DNA of 8,102 nt, from NCBI GenBank assembly GCA_937915485.1, contig CALGII010000193.1, forward strand, positions 1-8,102, given 5' to 3'. Origin of the DNA: an uncultured Ignavibacteriota bacterium. GTDB lineage: Bacteria > Bacteroidota > Ignavibacteria > Tepidaquicellales > Tepidaquicellaceae. Every line of letters starts with the position of its first letter. Within the stretch, counting starts at the first letter, position 1. The notes under the pieces are model-generated. The model was given only the letters and a program-made list of their open reading frames with translations. It was not told where the DNA came from and made no database searches. Position numbers and translations under genes: made by a program. Shown piece after piece: positions 1 through 6,470 of this stretch.

Positions 1-2358
1 ACATTTGACAAGGCAGCCGATACGTGGACATCGATCGGACCGAATAATATCGGCGGCAGGAGCATAGCGCTTGCTATACATCCTGATGACACTTCGATAG
101 TATTCATCGGCTCGGCGTCGGGAGGATTGTGGAAATCGACTTCCGGCGGGATTGGCGCGAACGCGTGGACGCTAATAAACACTGGCTATCCGAGCCTCGC
201 GGTAAGTTCGATAGCGATTGACTCCGTGAATCACAACATAATGTACATTGGCACGGGCGAGAATTACGGTTACCAGTATTCCATAAACAACGGTGTTAAC
301 ATACGCGTGACGAGAGGGATGTACGGAATAGGAATTTTAAAAACGACGAACGGAGGTATCACCTGGACGAAATCGCTCGACTGGTCATACAACAACCAGA
401 GGGGTGTGTGGAAGGTGATGATAAATCCGCGGAATCCGAACATTATATACTCCGCAACGAGCGAAGGAGTTTACAAGTCATATAACGCCGGCGGAACGTG
501 GTCGAGCATACTCAATTATCAGATGGCGATGGATTTGCTGATAAATCCTGTTGATACTAATGTAGTTTACGCGTCTATCGGAAATCTTTCAAACGACATA
601 CCAAATGCAAACGTAGGCATTTACAAATCGACAAACGGCGGGCTTAACTGGACAAAACTTTCAGGCGGGCTTCCCTCGAACTGGTCGGGAAAAGCGACAC
701 TTGCGATGTACGGAAGGAATCCGAATTACATATACGCGAACATAGCGAACGACGTGACATCATACGTGGGATATTACAGGAGCACGAACGGAGGAACAAC
801 CTGGACGGTGGGTTCGACGAGCGTTCCTTCGGGAAATCAGGGCTGGTACAATCAGGGGCACCTTGTGAAATCGAACGATTCCAGCGCTATACTGCTTGGG
901 ACATTAAACGTGGAGAAGTCAACGAACAGCGGCGCGAGTTTTTCGACTAAGTCGAGTTGGTCAGCGTGGAACACGGGCGCAACACCTCCGGGACAGCCTG
1001 AAGGACCTTCTAACTTTGTTCACGCTGACGTGCATTACTACATCGACAATCCTAAGGACCCTAACAAGGTATATATAGCGGCGGACGGCGGGTTGTACAG
1101 GTCGAACGATTTCGGAAACACATTTTATTCCTGCAACGGCGGCTACGTTACATCGCAGTTTTATGCTACACTCGGGAATTCATTTACTGATTCCGTTTTC
1201 TGTCTCGGCGGATTGCAGGACAACAGAGCCGCGTTTTATCAGGGAACGACGGCCTGGTACAAGACTTTCGGCGGCGACGGTTTATGCAGTCAGGTACATT
1301 CTTCCAATCCTCAGATATGCTACACCGAATACACCTGCGGAGACATAGCGAGATCAACTAACGGAGGAGTCAGTTTCAGTTATCTGGATGTTCCGAATTC
1401 GGGTTCAAACACATATTATTGCTTTAACACCCCGTTCGTATTATGTCCTTCGAATCCCAATATACTTTATGTAGGCGGCACGGATTTTTACAAATCGACG
1501 AACGGAGGAACGAGTTTCTCCACATCGCTTTTGAATTTCGGAGGCGGTAAAGCGTTGTCGATGACTACATCCTGGAAGTCAACGGATACGATTTACGTCG
1601 GTGTTACTCCCGGAACATCCGTCAGCGCATCTGTCTGGCGTTCGGTTAACGGCGGAACGTCGTGGACGAACATAACGGGTTCATTGCCGAACAGGTATCC
1701 GACAAGAATACTCGCGAATCCATACAAGGCGAGCGAGGTTTATGTTACATTCGGCGGATTCGGCACGGGACATATATATAAATCGACAAACGCGGGATTA
1801 AACTGGACGAACATAACGAACAACCTGCCCGATATTCCGACTCAGTCTGTTTTCGTTGACCCGCTATTCCCGAACAATCTATACTGCGGAAACGACCTCA
1901 GCATATACGCGAGCACGAACGGCGGCGCGGTGTGGGGAGAATACAGGAGGGGTATGCCTTACTCAATCGTTTTCGATTTGTCATACGTTCCCGTGAGCAG
2001 GAAACTCAGGGCTTTGACTCACGGCAGCGGAATCTGGGAAATCAAATTAATGTCGACCCCGACAGCGGTACAGAACGAAGGCGCATCGATGCCGGATAAA
2101 TTCGCATTACATCAGAATTATCCGAATCCTTTCAATCCTGTTACGACAATAAAATTCGATTTGCCGAAAAGTTCGGAAGTTACCATTAAGATTTACGACA
2201 TACGCGGGAGAGAAGTGAAGACACTATTTAACGGTCATAATCAGGCTGGTTCATACAGCGTAAATTTTGACGCGGGTTACTTATCGAGCGGAATATATTT
2301 TTATAAATTGCGCGCCGATAATTTCGAAGATATAAAGAAGATGGTGCTTGTAAAATAA
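1..2358 (+). CDS. T9SS-secreted Asp-box (BNR/sortilin-like) beta-propeller protein, 5' partial
   Basis: The reading frame is open from the first base, so the true start and signal peptide lie upstream; 785 residues are visible. A TTG at 127 sits inside conserved propeller sequence and is not the start. The first residues (WTSIGPNNIGGR at 9-20) are typical of the opening of sortilin/BNR exoproteins in Bacteroidota. About eleven Asp-box-like repeats (S-T-N-G-G-x-x-W/F) run from residue 114 to 645. Family hallmarks include HADVH (341-345), GGLQDN (403-408) and, near the propeller end, a THGSGIWEI segment. A linker leads to a T9SS type A sorting domain from about residue 701, with NYPNPFNP at 706-713 and a C-terminal KKMVLVK. 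Expected fate: Sec export, T9SS passage across the outer membrane, then surface anchoring or release. The exact ligand or enzymatic role cannot be read; no catalytic site was identified, and despite 'glycosyl hydrolase BNR' labels in this family I would not claim hydrolase activity. It probably forms an operon with the next gene, 34 bases downstream. Confidence 0.9.
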   Translation, partial: TFDKAADTWTSIGPNNIGGRSIALAIHPDDTSIVFIGSASGGLWKSTSGGIGANAWTLINTGYPSLAVSSIAIDSVNHNIMYIGTGENYGYQYSINNGVNIRVTRGMYGIGILKTTNGGITWTKSLDWSYNNQRGVWKVMINPRNPNIIYSATSEGVYKSYNAGGTWSSILNYQMAMDLLINPVDTNVVYASIGNLSNDIPNANVGIYKSTNGGLNWTKLSGGLPSNWSGKATLAMYGRNPNYIYANIANDVTSYVGYYRSTNGGTTWTVGSTSVPSGNQGWYNQGHLVKSNDSSAILLGTLNVEKSTNSGASFSTKSSWSAWNTGATPPGQPEGPSNFVHADVHYYIDNPKDPNKVYIAADGGLYRSNDFGNTFYSCNGGYVTSQFYATLGNSFTDSVFCLGGLQDNRAAFYQGTTAWYKTFGGDGLCSQVHSSNPQICYTEYTCGDIARSTNGGVSFSYLDVPNSGSNTYYCFNTPFVLCPSNPNILYVGGTDFYKSTNGGTSFSTSLLNFGGGKALSMTTSWKSTDTIYVGVTPGTSVSASVWRSVNGGTSWTNITGSLPNRYPTRILANPYKASEVYVTFGGFGTGHIYKSTNAGLNWTNITNNLPDIPTQSVFVDPLFPNNLYCGNDLSIYASTNGGAVWGEYRRGMPYSIVFDLSYVPVSRKLRALTHGSGIWEIKLMSTPTAVQNEGASMPDKFALHQNYPNPFNPVTTIKFDLPKSSEVTIKIYDIRGREVKTLFNGHNQAGSYSVNFDAGYLSSGIYFYKLRADNFEDIKKMVLVK
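2111..2160 (+). repeat. Sorting-domain DNA repeat, copy 1
   Basis: This 50-base stretch encodes the start of the T9SS sorting domain of the first propeller gene. It matches 3408-3457 in the second gene at 48 of 50 positions by direct comparison. A second matching block follows (2248-2276 versus 3545-3573, 28 of 29). The rest of the two domains differs more at DNA level, so the identity is patchy, as expected for recent duplication or gene conversion of the tag plus strong residue constraint. Confidence 0.85.
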
Positions 2359-2392
2359 TATCAGAATCAATTTTATAAGAAAGGAGTGCTTT

Positions 2393-3658
2393 ATGAAAAA
2401 AAGCACTATTCTTATTCTGATATCCATCATTGCTTTTTTTGACTGCCTTCCGCAGGCATGGATACAGCAGAGCAGCGGCACTTCAGAAAGCATTAACGCG
2501 GTTTGCTTCAGCAGCGCTAATACAGGATTTGCTGCCGGAAGCGGTGGTATCATACTCAAAACCACAAACGGAGGAATAAACTGGTTCTCCGTTCCCTGTC
2601 CTTTTACGAACACTTTTGATTATATAAGGCTGTTCGGGCCGGATTCAATAGTAATAGCGTCGCGTAACAACGATACGCTGCTCTTTTCGGTCAATTCAGG
2701 GGCAAACTGGATAATGAGAGAAATACCGTCACAATACACATCAGCGACCAAAGATGTAAATTTCATTAATTTTAACACGGGATTCTACTACAAAGCCGGA
2801 ACGTTATTCAAAACGACAGACGCAGGTCAGACCTGGGCTCAGAGCAGTGTGGGCATCGCGGTCAGGCGCATGTCATTCGTTGACGAAAATACAGGATGGA
2901 TTTGCGGAGTATACACTTTACCTTATCCGCCGCCTTACGGTACGAACTATTCCGAAGTAAGGGTTACTTATAACGCAGGTATCAACTGGACGGTTTTATT
3001 AAGCGTGCAGGAGCAGAGTTATTCCATATACAGAATCTTCATGAAAAACACGAGCCAAGGTTTTTTCAATGATGCTTCATCATACTCGATTTCGAGAACT
3101 CAGAACGGAGGAGTATCCTGGAATGCAACATCCGGGGCGGGCACTTATCAGATGTACTTCGAAATGTGTTTTCCATCGGTTAATACGGGATACTTTATCG
3201 GAAACAAGACTATCAAATCAACAAACGGCGGATTAAACTGGACGGAAATTTCGACACCGCATCCGGCGCAGATGTATGAAGGTATTTTCTTTTTAAATGA
3301 CAATACCGGCTGGATGACCGGATACGGCGGTATAATAATCAAAACTGTTACCGGAGGAGTGACGGGAATTAATTCCGGAAATCCCGTAATATCAGGTTAC
3401 GCGCTATATCAGAATTATCCGAATCCTTTCAATCCTGTGACGACAATAAAATTCGACATATCCGAATTAACGAATGTCTCGATAAAAATTTACGATGTGG
3501 ACGGCAAAGAAATTGCGAAGGTAATCGACGAAATGAAATCTCCGGGTTCATACAGCGTGAATTTTGACGCGGGAAGACTTTCGTCGGGAGTGTATTTTTA
3601 TAAAATCCAAACCGGAAGCGGATTTTCGTCAATAAGAAAAATGGCGCTCCTCAAGTGA
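2393..3658 (+). CDS. T9SS-secreted YCF48/BNR-type beta-propeller protein
   Basis: A complete 421-residue exported protein. The ATG is supported by AAGGAG at 2381-2386, six bases upstream, and by a signal peptide at residues 1 to about 22 (KK, then a hydrophobic stretch ILILISIIAFF, cleavage near PQA-W). Cys18 lacks a good lipobox, so a lipoprotein is unlikely. The body has six Asp-box-like repeats (56-64, 98-106, 140-148, 191-199, 235-243, 275-283) and a degenerate one near 317. They alternate with NTGF/NTGW-x-x-G motifs (43-46, 128-131, 166-169, 264-267, 304-307), the pattern of YCF48/photosystem II stability-factor-like propellers. No photosynthetic role is implied; in this group such propellers are common exoprotein modules. 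A T9SS sorting domain fills residues about 335-421 (NYPNPFNP at 341-348, ending RKMALLK). It is probably co-transcribed with the larger propeller gene upstream. No intrinsic terminator with a T-run directly follows. Confidence 0.9.
   Translation: MKKSTILILISIIAFFDCLPQAWIQQSSGTSESINAVCFSSANTGFAAGSGGIILKTTNGGINWFSVPCPFTNTFDYIRLFGPDSIVIASRNNDTLLFSVNSGANWIMREIPSQYTSATKDVNFINFNTGFYYKAGTLFKTTDAGQTWAQSSVGIAVRRMSFVDENTGWICGVYTLPYPPPYGTNYSEVRVTYNAGINWTVLLSVQEQSYSIYRIFMKNTSQGFFNDASSYSISRTQNGGVSWNATSGAGTYQMYFEMCFPSVNTGYFIGNKTIKSTNGGLNWTEISTPHPAQMYEGIFFLNDNTGWMTGYGGIIIKTVTGGVTGINSGNPVISGYALYQNYPNPFNPVTTIKFDISELTNVSIKIYDVDGKEIAKVIDEMKSPGSYSVNFDAGRLSSGVYFYKIQTGSGFSSIRKMALLK
3408..3457 (+). repeat. Sorting-domain DNA repeat, copy 2
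   Basis: This is the partner of the repeat at 2111-2160, in the second propeller gene, with 48 of 50 bases identical. The third cargo gene codes for the same motif near 5440 but with more silent changes, so the first two genes are closer to each other than to the third in this region. Confidence 0.85.
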
Positions 3659-3715
3659 AGTAAGACAGTATTTGAATAAATAGCGGAATTATATTAAGGT
3701 AAAGTTGTTATATAA

Positions 3716-3743
3716 ATATCAACTCCGTACAGGGAATTGATAT
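3716..3743 (+). repeat. Imperfect inverted repeat 58 bases after the second propeller gene
   Basis: The arms ATATCAACTCC (3716-3726) and GGAATTGATAT (3733-3743) pair at 10 of 11 positions (one C-A mismatch) around the loop GTACAG. No T-run follows, so it is not a standard intrinsic terminator. It could be an mRNA 3'-end stabilising hairpin, a transcription-factor operator, or chance in AT-rich DNA. Confidence 0.45.
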
Positions 3744-3787
3744 AAACTGAAGCCTGCTGAAAAGCAAAGGATTTACAAATAATTTCG

Positions 3788-3816
3788 TTGACATTACGTT
3801 TTCTTTTTTGTAAAAT
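3788..3816 (+). promoter_or_regulatory. Candidate sigma70-like promoter for third cargo gene
   Basis: A perfect -35 hexamer TTGACA (3788-3793) is separated by exactly 17 bases, including a T-rich run, from TAAAAT (3811-3816), which differs from TATAAT at one position. Transcription would start near 3823, about 235 bases before the ATG at 4058. No Bacteroidota-type TAnnTTTG element was found in this intergenic region, which favours this site as the promoter. It is unproven that this organism's main sigma factor reads such a sequence. Confidence 0.5.
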
Positions 3817-4016
3817 CACATTAAAGTAAAGGGTCATAACTACTATTCAGCCGAGGACACAGTTTAATTTCATCTTTAAATTTTAAATAAGTAAAAGGGT
3901 AATTAAAATCTTGTCCGATTTTTAATCCGCAGTTTCAATTATTCTCCGGTCCATTTACAAACAGGGGAATTTATTTTCCGGTAAGCGCATATATATCCTC
4001 ACAACACACGGCAGGA

Positions 4017-4055
4017 TTTTCCCTTTTCGTAATCACAAAAATCAGAAAGGGAAAA
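4017..4055 (+). promoter_or_regulatory. Inverted repeat covering the ribosome-binding site (possible translational switch)
   Basis: TTTTCCCTTT (4017-4026) is perfectly complementary to AAAGGGAAAA (4046-4055); the 19-base intervening loop can be shortened by one more T-G pair (4027 with 4045). The 3' arm contains the purine-rich Shine-Dalgarno AAGGGA (4047-4052), which ends five bases before the ATG at 4058. When folded, the mRNA would therefore mask the ribosome-binding site. The stem has only three G-C pairs, so it would be fairly weak and could respond to temperature, a protein or a small RNA. The symmetry is seen directly; the function is inferred. Confidence 0.5.
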
Positions 4056-4057
4056 GT

Positions 4058-5683
4058 ATGAATAAATCATTACTTTCACTATTATTAATCGCCTTATTCG
4101 CTGCGTTCAGCGCAGATGCGTTTGCATTGAATTCGTACACGACTAAACTCCCCGGCGCCTGGAGCGTTAAAAATAATTGGAATCCGGCGGATCAATCTCC
4201 AGGACAGTATGACACGGCATACATAACGATGAATATGATTCTTGACGTTGACGTAACTGTTCAGACAATCATCTTTTCCGGGAACACAACCATAGACTTA
4301 AATGGTCGTACACTGACAATTTTAGGTTTAGTTAAGGGAGCCGGCAGTTTCAAAGGCTCATCCACTTCCAGCCTTATCATTCATGGAACGGGTTCGCTTG
4401 GTACGGTTTATTTCACAAGCGGGTCGGAGATTTTGAACAACCTGACTCTAAACAGAACGTCAGGACTTATTACACTCGGAAGCAATCTAACCGTTGGAGG
4501 AACGCTTACATTAACAAACGGAATATTAGTCACCGGCAGTAACAAAATAACTTTAGGAACAGGTTTGACGAGCACGGGAACTTTTAGTCCCGTAACTCCG
4601 ACTTCGAGTTCGTACATCAATGGAAATTTCGAAAGATGGATATCCTCTTCGATGACTTCGGATATATACTTCCCGTTAGGAAGTAATTCGTATTACAGAC
4701 CCGCAATCATAAAATACAATACCGCGCCGACAACGGGCGGAAGATTGCTCGTGAGTGAATACGACGCGAATCCGGGCACGCTGAACACGACGGCTCTAAT
4801 CGACGCCGGCTCATATTCTATCGACAGGTATTCAAGCGAGGTTTACTGGAAATTTACAACAAGCGAAATAACAGGCGGAACATATTCTATAAGTCTCGGG
4901 GCATACGGCATCAGCGGTGTATCTTCGATTTCTAATTACTGGAACAGGTTAAGGATTATAAAAAGACCTGACAGCGCCTCGCTCTGGAGTCTGAACGGAA
5001 ATCACGTTGCTGCGACCGGAAGCAATGTACTGCCTCTGGTTAAAAGAGACGGTCTAACGGGATTTTCCGAATTCGGTATTGCGGGATACAGCGCTGACGG
5101 CAATACTCTGAACAATTCTCCGCTTCCTGTTACGCTTGAGTCGTTCAATTCATATGTAACGGGCAACGCGGTAAAATTAGTTTGGACCACATCGAGTGAA
5201 ATAAACAGCAGGGGCTTCGACGTTGAAAGAAACTCGGGTTCGGGCTGGGCTAAAATCGGTTTTGCCGATTCAAAAGGCGGAATAAATACGACTGCCAATT
5301 ATTCATTTGAAGATAAAAATCTCCAGACGGGAAAATACAATTATCGTCTTAAGCAATTGGATTATAACGGTAACTACGAATATTTCACTCTGGCGGGATA
5401 CGCGGAGATAGGAACTCCTTCAAAGATTATTCTCGGGCAGAATTATCCGAATCCGTTCAATCCCGCAACGACGATTAATTTCAGTCTTTCCGAGAAAACG
5501 AAAGTGTCTTTGAAAGTATATGACATATCCGGAAGGGAAGCGGCGACTCTCGTAAATGATACGCGCGAGGCAGGATATTATTCCGTAACGTTCAGGACAG
5601 AAGGTCTTTCGAGCGGCACGTATTTTTACACTCTGAAAACGGGAAATAACGCGGTGACAAAAAGGATGACGGTGATAAAGTAG
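4058..5683 (+). CDS. T9SS-secreted beta-solenoid-like protein with fibronectin-III-like module
   Basis: A complete 541-residue exported protein. The signal peptide spans about residues 1-23 (K3, then a leucine/alanine-rich core, cleavage likely near ADA-F or AFA-L). Residues about 29-170 begin with GAWSVKNNWNP and then show short repeating beta-strand units rich in Thr, Gly, Ser and Leu (for example TIDLNGRTLTI, LTVGGTLTLTNG), suggesting a parallel beta-helix or solenoid as in many Bacteroidota surface proteins. Residues about 180-345 form a second beta-rich region with no recognised family. Residues about 356-445 (LPVTLESFNSY, then LVWTTSSEINSRGFDVERN and YRLKQLDYNG) are the fibronectin-III-like module that often precedes T9SS tags. 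The sorting domain is at about 455-541, with NYPNPFNP at 462-469 and a C-terminal KRMTVIK. No catalytic motif was identified; a structural or adhesive role is the modest guess. It appears to be a single-gene unit with its own promoter and terminator. Confidence 0.9.
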   Translation: MNKSLLSLLLIALFAAFSADAFALNSYTTKLPGAWSVKNNWNPADQSPGQYDTAYITMNMILDVDVTVQTIIFSGNTTIDLNGRTLTILGLVKGAGSFKGSSTSSLIIHGTGSLGTVYFTSGSEILNNLTLNRTSGLITLGSNLTVGGTLTLTNGILVTGSNKITLGTGLTSTGTFSPVTPTSSSYINGNFERWISSSMTSDIYFPLGSNSYYRPAIIKYNTAPTTGGRLLVSEYDANPGTLNTTALIDAGSYSIDRYSSEVYWKFTTSEITGGTYSISLGAYGISGVSSISNYWNRLRIIKRPDSASLWSLNGNHVAATGSNVLPLVKRDGLTGFSEFGIAGYSADGNTLNNSPLPVTLESFNSYVTGNAVKLVWTTSSEINSRGFDVERNSGSGWAKIGFADSKGGINTTANYSFEDKNLQTGKYNYRLKQLDYNGNYEYFTLAGYAEIGTPSKIILGQNYPNPFNPATTINFSLSEKTKVSLKVYDISGREAATLVNDTREAGYYSVTFRTEGLSSGTYFYTLKTGNNAVTKRMTVIK

Positions 5684-5732
5684 TTCGTTCCGCGTAGCGG
5701 ATAACCGGAAGAATCGAAATCAATTAGTATAT

Positions 5733-5767
5733 ATCCGTCAGGTCAATCGGCCTGACGGATTTTTTTA
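5733..5767 (+). terminator. Rho-independent terminator after third cargo gene
   Basis: A perfect 10-bp stem, ATCCGTCAGG (5733-5742) with CCTGACGGAT (5751-5760), encloses TCAATCGG, which may add a T-G and a C-G pair and leave a four-base AATC loop. Seven Ts run from 5760 to 5766. It lies 50 bases after the TAG of the cargo gene and ends that transcript. Confidence 0.93.
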
Positions 5768-5830
5768 TCCGCATAAATAGGAAGAACTTTATTCACGGAT
5801 TTTGTATGTTTGAGAAAATCAAACCTCATA

Positions 5831-6358
5831 ATGACAAAAGAAGTCGAAGAATATCTGTCCGCGCTGGACGGATGGATGAAATATTTCGGGATGGAGCAGA
5901 TTGTAACCGAGCCGAACTGGCTGTTTGACAGGGCTTACAGGAGAACCAGAGTCGAACTGTCGAAGTTCGGACAGTCGAACACATACTCATTCATCAAGTA
6001 CGCGGAATCGCCCGACGTTAAGAATTTCGAGTTGTTCAGCCGCGAAAGTTTCAACTACGCGATGTCGCTTCCGAAAAGCATACCCGTAGGACTCGGGTCT
6101 ATGGTAGCCGTTTACCCGTGTTATCTTGTAAACAGGATTACGAAAGAACTCGCCGACTTCGTGAAAAACTATCTCAACAAGCATTACGCGTCATTCGAGT
6201 TTCCCGGAATACTCGATATGTTCTCGAAGGACATTTATTATTATCCGACGACTCCCGTCTGGGGCGCGCTTTATTACAACGGATTCAGGAAAGAAATTTA
6301 CAACATGTATTCGCCGAAAGCGTGGAATGAAATACTGAAAACGCAAAACGCGAAATAA
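5831..6358 (+). CDS. Conserved-looking hypothetical cytoplasmic protein (175 residues)
   Basis: I do not recognise this family. The ATG at 5831 is chosen because the protein then begins MTKEVEEYLSALDGW, a plausible amphipathic helix. A TTG at 5810 in the same frame would add seven residues (182 in total). Neither start has a good Shine-Dalgarno site. There is no signal peptide, membrane segment or sorting tag, so a cytoplasmic location is likely. The protein is rich in aromatic residues, especially in the C-terminal half: MVAVYPCYLV (91-100, probable strand), a helix around 104-114, ASFEFPGILDM (120-130), and DIYYYPTTPVWGALYYNGFRKE (134-155, given here as two parts: DIYYYPTTPVWG and ALYYNGFRKE). 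It has a single cysteine (97) and no nucleotide-binding, metal-binding or catalytic signature. It follows a strong terminator and is 112 bases before the next gene, so it is probably transcribed alone. Base composition and codon use look like those of its neighbours, so it is likely a real gene. Confidence 0.8.
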   Translation: MTKEVEEYLSALDGWMKYFGMEQIVTEPNWLFDRAYRRTRVELSKFGQSNTYSFIKYAESPDVKNFELFSRESFNYAMSLPKSIPVGLGSMVAVYPCYLVNRITKELADFVKNYLNKHYASFEFPGILDMFSKDIYYYPTTPVWGALYYNGFRKEIYNMYSPKAWNEILKTQNAK

Positions 6359-6394
6359 TACTATCCCGGAATATCCGATTTCGGCGCCCGTCTA

Positions 6395-6427
6395 TTTGCC
6401 GATGCCATTTTCCATTTAATAATTTTG
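6395..6427 (+). promoter_or_regulatory. Candidate Bacteroidota-type promoter for the barrel-mlaE-mlaF operon
   Basis: TTTG (6395-6398), a 21-base spacer and TAATTTTG (6420-6427) fit the Bacteroidota primary-sigma consensus TTTG-N(about 19-21)-TAnnTTTG. Transcription would begin near 6434, giving a leader of about 37 bases that is very AT-rich and has no Shine-Dalgarno site, as is common in that phylum. The match is exact but short, and the surrounding DNA is AT-rich, so chance is possible. Confidence 0.5.
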
Positions 6428-6470
6428 TTTTTACATATACATTAATTAAATAAATTTTTATCATTTCTGT

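Larger units (their letters stand above)
3659..4057 (+). other. 399-base AT-rich intergenic region upstream of third cargo gene
   Basis: No convincing open reading frame or RNA gene was found here. The region holds an imperfect hairpin near its left end, a sigma70-like promoter near its middle and an inverted repeat over the ribosome-binding site at its right end (listed separately). A weaker 7-bp pairing, ATTCTCC at 3941-3947 with GGGGAAT at 3964-3970 (one G-U pair), lies between promoter and start codon. The short direct repeat AAGTAAA(A)GGGT occurs at 3824-3834 and 3889-3900; its meaning is unclear. If the promoter is real, the transcript has an untranslated leader of roughly 230 bases, long enough for a structured regulatory RNA. 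I did not recognise any known riboswitch class. Confidence 0.6.

Noticed and set aside
127..2358. TTG at 127 as the start of the first propeller gene
   Set aside because: The frame is open to base 1 and the upstream codons encode a typical propeller opening (IGPNNIGGR), so the gene continues past the left edge.
2281..2613. 110-codon reverse-strand frame spanning the junction of the two propeller genes
   Set aside because: It overlaps the end and beginning of two well-supported genes and its product has no recognisable features.
5002..5298. 98-codon reverse-strand frame inside the third cargo gene
   Set aside because: It lies antisense to the fibronectin-III-like coding region; it is a by-product of codon use in the real gene.
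5689..5701. Short hairpin TCCGC-GTA-GCGGA just after the third cargo gene
   Set aside because: Only five pairs with a three-base loop and no T-run; the strong terminator lies 32 bases downstream.
5805..5812. TATGTTTG, matching the TAnnTTTG promoter element, before the unknown gene
   Set aside because: No TTTG or TTG partner was found at a suitable distance upstream, so the match alone is too weak to call. If real, it would favour the ATG at 5831 over the TTG at 5810.
5806..5928. 40-codon frame (ATG at 5806) overlapping the start of the unknown gene
   Set aside because: It is short, has no ribosome-binding site, and overlaps a longer, better gene in another frame; no sign of a frameshifted extension.
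6381..6402. Inverted repeat TCGGC/GCCGA after the unknown gene as a terminator
   Set aside because: A five-pair stem with a 12-base loop and no uninterrupted T-run is too weak for an intrinsic terminator.
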